From Bacteroidales bacterium UBA4073 (GTDB lineage Bacteria; Bacteroidota; Bacteroidia; Bacteroidales; Tenuifilaceae): a stretch of DNA of 6,787 bases. The notes beneath the pieces were generated by a model that was given only the letters and a program-made list of their open reading frames with translations, had not been told where the DNA came from and did not search any database. Shown piece after piece: positions 1 through 3,863 of this stretch. A program made the position numbers and the translations under genes. Position 1 is the first letter of the stretch. Each line of letters opens with the position of its first letter. The stretch lies in the NCBI GenBank assembly GCA_002383425.1, contig DFYV01000146.1, forward strand, positions 1 to 6,787, given 5' to 3'.

Positions 1-32
1 CGTTGTTGATTGTTCGGGAAAATAGAGGTTTT

Positions 33-109
33 GAATATTGAATTTGAAATCTGGAATCTAAAATCTGAAATTTTGAATCTGGAATCTGGAATCTGGAATT
101 TTGAATTTA
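33..109. repeat. Degenerate 7-bp tandem array (GAATCTG unit)
   Basis: About eleven degenerate copies of a heptamer lie head to tail. Three perfect GAATCTG units occupy 75-95, followed by GAATTTT and GAATTTA. The copies at 33-74 vary (GAATATT, GAATCTA, AAATCTG), and two have 6- or 8-base lengths. The array lies in the non-coding leader ahead of the lipoprotein gene. There is no dyad and no open frame with a start. Similar short AT-rich tandem repeats are common between genes in environmental Bacteroidota, and no function is known to me. Confidence 0.8.
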
Positions 110-119
110 GAACCTTAAT

Positions 120-147
120 CTTTTAACTTTTAACTTTTAACTTTATT
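120..147. repeat. Second 7-bp tandem array (CTTTTAA unit)
   Basis: Three perfect CTTTTAA units (120-140) are followed by a partial unit, CTTTATT (141-147). It has the same period as the GAATCTG array ten bases upstream, but the word is unrelated. It ends about 110 bases before the preferred lipoprotein start, so it could lie in or just upstream of that gene's promoter. Slippage could alter promoter spacing, but that is speculation. Confidence 0.8.
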
Positions 148-255
148 GTTCTACACGATAACCATCATTTTTAATTAAAATTGGCTTCTGAGATTGGATT
201 CATAAATAATTATCTTTCAACAAATAGTGCATCGTTGCACTCTAAAACAGCCTGT

Positions 256-1434
256 ATGAGATATAATTGCAAAACAATCATGTCGCTATCAATCTATTCA
301 ATTTTAGCGATAAGCGTAAATTCATGTAATACGCAAACCCATACCAATGGCAAATCCATTTCCATAGATAAAGCTTTTGCCTCACTGTTCTATGCTGACT
401 CCGGTGGGATTTCCGGAGCCGATGGAGTCTTTTCGGTTCTTCTACCCGATTCCTCTTCCGTCTTTTTTCTGGGCGATTGTTTTATTGGTGAGGTGATAAA
501 TGGTTCTCGCGATTTGAAAACCCCAATGCTTCGAAATGCTTTTAACCTTATCGATAAAAATAAAAGAACAGCAAGAGCCATTGTACGAGGAAGCCTGACC
601 GAGCCATTAACTCTTATGGAACCTTACAAAGCTAAAGGTGATTCAACCTATCGATGGTACTGGCCGGGACATGGGTTTACTAAAGGCGATACGCTTTATG
701 TATTTGCATTAAATCTTTACAACGATCCCTCAGCAAGAGTTAAGTCAAACAAACCAGAGAATAAGCAAAATGAAGCCGATAAATTGGCAGAGGATATGTT
801 TTCATTCAGGATATCCCAAATTGACCTATTATCATTTAAACTTCCTGATTTTAAACACATAGAGACCCATAAAGTTGATTTCGACTATACAAAGTATCCC
901 ATCGATTTTGGGAATTGTGTAATGATCGATAATTGGTACGTCTATATATATGGAACCAAAAATCTACCCGGATTTTCGAAAATTCATGTGGCTCGAATTC
1001 CATTAAATAGTAATACATTTTATAAGGGATGGGAGTATTACACGGACAAAGGTTGGGATTACAATATTGAAAAATCGACTCCAATTGCGATTGACATATC
1101 GGTCTCGGAGCAGTTTAGCATCTTTAAATATAAAGATAAATACATCCTGCTAACCATGGAGCGCGCTGGTTTTGATATCTACACCTATACCTCCAACTCA
1201 CCTATCGGACCCTTTACAAACAAAAAGTTTATATATCACACCCCGGAACATGAGGCAGATTCGACCATGAAACTTTTTACATATAATGCTCTTGCGCACC
1301 CTCAATACATTGAAAACGATGAACTATTGGTTTCATATTGCATAAATTCATTAAATGTTAAGGATGTATTTGATAATGTGGAAAATTACAGGGCTCGCTT
1401 TATAAGAGTACCTATACAGATGATATTGGAATAA
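256..1434 (+). CDS. Lipoprotein with DUF4185/DUF5005-like propeller domain
   Basis: Encodes a 392-residue protein if started at ATG 256. The frame is open from a TTG at 181 (417 residues), but the 25 extra residues are not signal-like. From 256 the N-terminus reads as a lipoprotein signal: Lys/Arg in the n-region, a hydrophobic stretch, then SVNSC with the lipidated Cys at residue 24. ATG 280 would put that Cys at 16. No clear Shine-Dalgarno supports any start. Motifs resemble DUF4185/DUF5005-type proteins, which have a glycosidase-like five-bladed propeller: GADGVFSV (54-61), FLGDCFIG (71-78), WPGHGF (136-141), YVYIYGTK (228-235), YNALAHPQY (343-351) and a closing RARFIRVPI. I infer an envelope-anchored carbohydrate-related protein. 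No catalytic residues can be assigned and the substrate is unknown. The gene stands alone, convergent with the sulfotransferase pair. Family assignment is from recall of motif style, not a search. Confidence 0.82.
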   Translation: MRYNCKTIMSLSIYSILAISVNSCNTQTHTNGKSISIDKAFASLFYADSGGISGADGVFSVLLPDSSSVFFLGDCFIGEVINGSRDLKTPMLRNAFNLIDKNKRTARAIVRGSLTEPLTLMEPYKAKGDSTYRWYWPGHGFTKGDTLYVFALNLYNDPSARVKSNKPENKQNEADKLAEDMFSFRISQIDLLSFKLPDFKHIETHKVDFDYTKYPIDFGNCVMIDNWYVYIYGTKNLPGFSKIHVARIPLNSNTFYKGWEYYTDKGWDYNIEKSTPIAIDISVSEQFSIFKYKDKYILLTMERAGFDIYTYTSNSPIGPFTNKKFIYHTPEHEADSTMKLFTYNALAHPQYIENDELLVSYCINSLNVKDVFDNVENYRARFIRVPIQMILE

Positions 1435-1456
1435 ATACAGAGTTTCTGATTCATGC

Positions 1457-1477
1457 TTGTAAATCAATATTTTACAA
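1457..1477 (+). terminator. Weak AT-rich hairpin after the lipoprotein gene
   Basis: TTGTAAA (1457-1463) pairs perfectly with TTTACAA (1471-1477) around a 7-base loop, 23 bases after the stop codon, and AGTTTTAAT follows. The stem has only one G-C pair and the U-tract is short and interrupted, so it would be a poor intrinsic terminator. It may instead be a stability element or chance in AT-rich DNA. A second perfect hairpin with a 6-bp stem and TTCT loop follows at 1506-1521, also without a good U-tract. Confidence 0.3.
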
Positions 1478-1530
1478 AGTTTTAATCGTAAAATAAATTG
1501 ACAAAATTTTCTTCTGAAAATCCTAATATA

Positions 1531-1697
1531 GTAGCGAGTAACGAGTAGCGAGTAGATAGTAATTATAGGATTTAGGATTTTATGCTTCAATCTCGTTACT
1601 ATCTACTATATTCTCGTTAATATCTACTATATTCTCGCTACTATTATGATCTCGCTACTATTATGATCTCGCTACTAACTACTATCTACTCACTACT
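1531..1697. repeat. Mosaic of direct and inverted repeats
   Basis: All parts are built from a few shared words. The left block (1531-1562) repeats AGTAGCGAGTA-like words. The right block is largely its reverse complement in pieces. A 21-base unit starting TCTCGTTA occurs twice (1591-1611 and 1612-1632, one difference). A 17-base unit CTCGCTACTATTATGAT occurs twice perfectly plus ten bases of a third (1634-1677). The block ends in ACTATCTACTCACTACT (1681-1697). Inverted matches are AGTAGATAGTAA (1551-1562) with 1596-1607, perfect over 12 bases, and 1544-1560 with 1681-1697, 16 of 17 bases. The transcript could therefore fold into alternative long hairpins. There is no transposase and no spacer pattern. 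Confidence 0.85.
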
Positions 1698-1770
1698 GTT
1701 TTAGAGTTTAGTATTTTCCACCTCATTCTCGCTACTATGCTTCTTTTTCCCCTTTTGCTTTGAGCCCTTT

Positions 1771-1946
1771 CCACTAATTTCCTCTACTTTCCTCTACCTT
1801 CCTCTACTTTCCTCTACCTTCCACTATCTTCCTCTACCTTCCTCTATCTTCCTCTATCATCCTCTACCTTCCTCTACCTTCCTCTATCTTCCTCTACCTC
1901 CCTCTATCTTCCTCTATCTTCCTCTATCTTCATCTACCTCCCTCTA
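1771..1946. repeat. 10-bp tandem array, about 17.5 copies (CCTCTAYCTT)
   Basis: A strict 10-base period runs from 1771 (a degenerate first copy) to 1946. There are no insertions or deletions, only substitutions, mainly C/T at positions 7 and 9 and two A substitutions (CCACTATCTT, CATCTACCTC). The plus strand is nearly all pyrimidine, interrupted by one A at position 6 of each unit. The array ends 11 bases before the sulfotransferase stop codon at 1958-1960, so on the minus strand it would form a purine-rich AAGGTAGAGG 3' UTR. The unit is close to one DNA helical turn, which puts the TA step on one face. Confidence 0.92.
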
Positions 1947-1957
1947 ACGATTCACTT

Positions 1958-2866
1958 TTATAAAGGATAACCCCATCGCTTTAACCTATCCCTATCGATC
2001 CATCTTGCTAAATTCTTGTTCGATTCCCCATACCTCAGCTCAATCCAGCTTTGAATTTTTCCACTAAAAGTAAAACTGGGTAACCGAAAATATCTATCGA
2101 TGGCAAAGGGCAAGTCCCTGGCTATGGGGTATAGTGACGGGATATTCATAAAGTACTGCTTAAATGGGGTATTGCCAAGGGTAAATCGATTCAAAAAGCG
2201 CTGCATCTGAAGTGCAATGTATGATAATCGCACGTTTACCCTTTTCAAAGATAAATTTTCAGGTATATCGATTTGTAGAGTTTTACAAAACAGCTCAATG
2301 AACTGCACTGGGTTTTCAGCAAAATCCTCATACAGGAAAATGTGAACATTTAGTGTGCCATACAGCGTAATATAATGGTTAATCAGCTTATCGTAATCAA
2401 AAAGTTTTGGGTTAAAAAGATGGTACCCCATAAATGGCTTACGGAACATGGGCTTAATGCCCAAAAAGCGACTTGGGGAGTAAGTTCCACCCGACATAAC
2501 GTAATGGCTATAGGCGGATGCCAAAACTTGATGCTGATTGCGAATAAAAATTACCACCTGCGCATCGGGAAAAACATCATTCAGCCTGTGCGACATGAGC
2601 TCAACAAACTCGCCACCGCCAAACCCAATATCCAGACCCCCAACCAGAATCTCATCGCAAACCACTACCCTGTTTGTCGCTGCCTCTTGGGCTAGCCAGC
2701 TTTGAAATGCAACGGGTGAAAATGAAAATATGTCGCTGAATACAAGTCTGTTAAAAAGTTCCTCTCTTTTTACAGCATAAATGTTACGCACTTTGGGGTA
2801 AAACTCATTCTGAAACCACTTTGTGGCCGTTTTGGGATAACCAATATGCAGAATTGCCGATTTCAT
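1958..2866 (-). CDS. PAPS-dependent sulfotransferase (second of tandem pair)
   Basis: A 302-residue P-loop sulfotransferase domain protein, expected to move sulfate from PAPS to an acceptor. The 5'-phosphosulfate loop is at residues 7-17 (HIGYPKTATKW, Lys12). The 3'-phosphate site is in the VVIFIRN strand and following helix, with Arg109 and Ser117; their 8-residue spacing is that of classical sulfotransferases. Glu72, after the VVVCDE strand, is a possible catalytic base. FLYEDF (177-182) matches the family's late YED motif. There is no signal peptide or membrane segment, so it is cytoplasmic or peripheral. The ATG overlaps the upstream gene's TGA by four bases (ATGA, 2863-2866), which suggests translational coupling. 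The start is firm because the P-loop begins only a few residues in. The acceptor, perhaps an exopolysaccharide, lipid or surface glycan, cannot be read from the sequence. Confidence 0.9.
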   Translation of the reverse strand: MKSAILHIGYPKTATKWFQNEFYPKVRNIYAVKREELFNRLVFSDIFSFSPVAFQSWLAQEAATNRVVVCDEILVGGLDIGFGGGEFVELMSHRLNDVFPDAQVVIFIRNQHQVLASAYSHYVMSGGTYSPSRFLGIKPMFRKPFMGYHLFNPKLFDYDKLINHYITLYGTLNVHIFLYEDFAENPVQFIELFCKTLQIDIPENLSLKRVNVRLSYIALQMQRFLNRFTLGNTPFKQYFMNIPSLYPIARDLPFAIDRYFRLPSFTFSGKIQSWIELRYGESNKNLARWIDRDRLKRWGYPL

Positions 2867-3774
2867 AGGAAATAGCCATATTGCTCCAACACCTCGCTAT
2901 CGAAATACCTGGTAAGATTGCGGTTGCTGTTAGCATAAAAATTTTTAATGTACTCCATGTCCTTTGGTCTTAAAAATTCATTCTCGGTCAGGTAATGCCC
3001 GAAAATGGGCATCGGATTCAAATACTTGATTACCCCACGGCCTACTGAGGTCATTCCCGGGATATGGCATACAAACCGTTTTCGGCCAACGGGTTTTTTG
3101 TAAAAATGATTTACAGCCTTGAGTATTGGCATGCAGTATATCCTTAAACCCTTATTAACAGGGCTATATGTCACCTTGTCCCAGTCCACCTCTAAGCCAT
3201 GTTCCAAACTAAAGCGATGTATAAACTGCTTGCTATCATTTTTAAAATCCTCATAAAGGTAAACCCTAACCTGCTTATCGCTAAAAAGCGACTTGTAGTA
3301 TTCAATCAACCTATCGTAAAGCAGGTGCTCAAAGCTGAAAACCTCACCCGAATACAACCACCGCCTGAAGCTGAACGTGCCACCATTCTTAACATATTGC
3401 TGGTAAGCCGATGGAATAAGCGATTGCTGCCGCCTGATAAAAATTATTACCGTTGCATCAGGAAAAACAGACTTTATTTTTTGAGCAATACCAAATGAAT
3501 AGTATCCATAATGCCAACCATATGTTATGGGTGTGGTAAGAAATTCTGAACTAAATATTTTTATCGTCTTATCTAAATTTATTACCTTTATTATGTCTAA
3601 TTTTACTTTTTCACTATCAAAATCCAATACATCGGTATTTAGAAAAAATTTGTTTGTAAAATAAAGATTAACGAAACTGGCATTAGTTACAAAAGGGAAA
3701 AATGAATTTTGTAACCATTTTGTTCCAGTTTTCGAATAACCTATATGAATTAGTGCTTTCATAATATTGGTCAT
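2863..3774 (-). CDS. PAPS-dependent sulfotransferase (first of tandem pair)
   Basis: A 303-residue paralogue of the next gene in the operon. The P-loop region is HIGYSKTGTKW (residues 10-20, Lys15), with Ser in place of the usual Pro before Lys. The 3'-phosphate residues are Arg114 (IIFIRR) and Ser122, again eight apart. Glu77 (IFSSEF) aligns with the putative base of the partner, and LYEDF (173-177) is shared. The C-terminal NLTRYFD...YGYFL resembles NLARWID...WGYPL of the partner. The start may be Met5 (ATG at 3762-3760), because from there the protein begins MKALIHIGY, aligning with MKSAILHIGY of the partner. No Shine-Dalgarno separates the two options. The first 80 or so codons are far more AT-rich than the rest. 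The pair probably arose by duplication and may sulfate different positions or acceptors. Confidence 0.9.
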   Translation of the reverse strand: MTNIMKALIHIGYSKTGTKWLQNSFFPFVTNASFVNLYFTNKFFLNTDVLDFDSEKVKLDIIKVINLDKTIKIFSSEFLTTPITYGWHYGYYSFGIAQKIKSVFPDATVIIFIRRQQSLIPSAYQQYVKNGGTFSFRRWLYSGEVFSFEHLLYDRLIEYYKSLFSDKQVRVYLYEDFKNDSKQFIHRFSLEHGLEVDWDKVTYSPVNKGLRIYCMPILKAVNHFYKKPVGRKRFVCHIPGMTSVGRGVIKYLNPMPIFGHYLTENEFLRPKDMEYIKNFYANSNRNLTRYFDSEVLEQYGYFL

Positions 3775-3797
3775 TTAAAAATTTATTTGTCTTATTT

Positions 3798-3809
3798 TCA
3801 AATATTTGA
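3798..3809. promoter_or_regulatory. 12-bp palindrome in the divergent promoter region
   Basis: TCAAATATTTGA is a perfect palindrome lying between the two divergent genes. It presents TTTG on each strand, which matches the Bacteroidota -33 word in both directions. It could be an operator for a dimeric regulator or the shared upstream part of two promoters. In DNA this AT-rich a 12-base palindrome can also arise by chance. Confidence 0.3.
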
Positions 3810-3840
3810 TGTTTTAGGTAAGAAATTTGTTATAATTTTG
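3805..3840 (+). promoter_or_regulatory. Candidate Bacteroidota promoter for the SprB-repeat gene
   Basis: TAATTTTG (3833-3840) matches the Bacteroidota -7 consensus TAnnTTTG exactly. A TTTG at 3805-3808 could be the -33 element, but the gap is 24 bases and the usual spacing is nearer 19-21. Transcription would start near 3847 and give a leader of under 20 bases before the ATG at 3864. No comparably good match was found on the minus strand for the sulfotransferase operon. Confidence 0.5.
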
Positions 3841-3853
3841 TAAAGATAAAAAT

Positions 3854-3860
3854 AAGAAGG
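3854..3860 (+). promoter_or_regulatory. Ribosome binding site supporting start 3864
   Basis: AAGAAGG ends three bases before the ATG at 3864. It is a purine-rich Shine-Dalgarno-like stretch, closer to the start than usual. It stands out because the other genes here have no such site, and it agrees with the signal peptide in fixing this start. Confidence 0.5.
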
Positions 3861-3863
3861 CAT

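Larger units (their letters stand above)
1435..1957. other. Convergent intergenic region packed with repeats
   Basis: This 523-base spacer lies between the 3' ends of the lipoprotein gene and the sulfotransferase operon. It contains no convincing gene. It holds, in order, two AT-rich hairpins (1457-1477 and 1506-1521), a mosaic of direct and inverted repeats (1531-1697) with one stray copy at 1727-1738, and a 10-bp tandem array (1771-1946). Because both flanking genes point into it, the repeats would be transcribed as 3' untranslated RNA if either transcript reads through. Confidence 0.85.

Noticed and set aside
390..1084. Two minus-strand open frames (390-581 and 851-1084) inside the lipoprotein gene
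   Set aside because: Both are antisense shadows of a gene with family-like motifs, and neither has a domain or signal of its own.
1351..1590. Minus-strand open frame of 79 codons crossing the end of the lipoprotein gene and the left repeat block
   Set aside because: Its composition is that of AT-rich antisense and repeat DNA, with many Tyr, Ile and Arg residues. It overlaps a well-supported gene and shows no domain.
1591..1697. CRISPR-like array
   Set aside because: The 21- and 17-base units abut directly with no unique spacers, vary in length, and have no cas gene beside them.
1531..1697. Insertion sequence ends or an attachment site
   Set aside because: There is no transposase or integrase frame, no tRNA gene, and no target duplication flanking the inverted words.
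1771..1946. Triplex (H-DNA) element or a low-complexity coding repeat
   Set aside because: An A interrupts the pyrimidine strand every ten bases and the units lack mirror symmetry. A 10-base period gives no stable 3-base coding unit, and no start codon or ribosome site introduces a frame.
2375..3498. Plus-strand open frames at 2375-2695 and 3199-3498
   Set aside because: They are antisense to the two sulfotransferases, whose cofactor motifs are clear on the minus strand.
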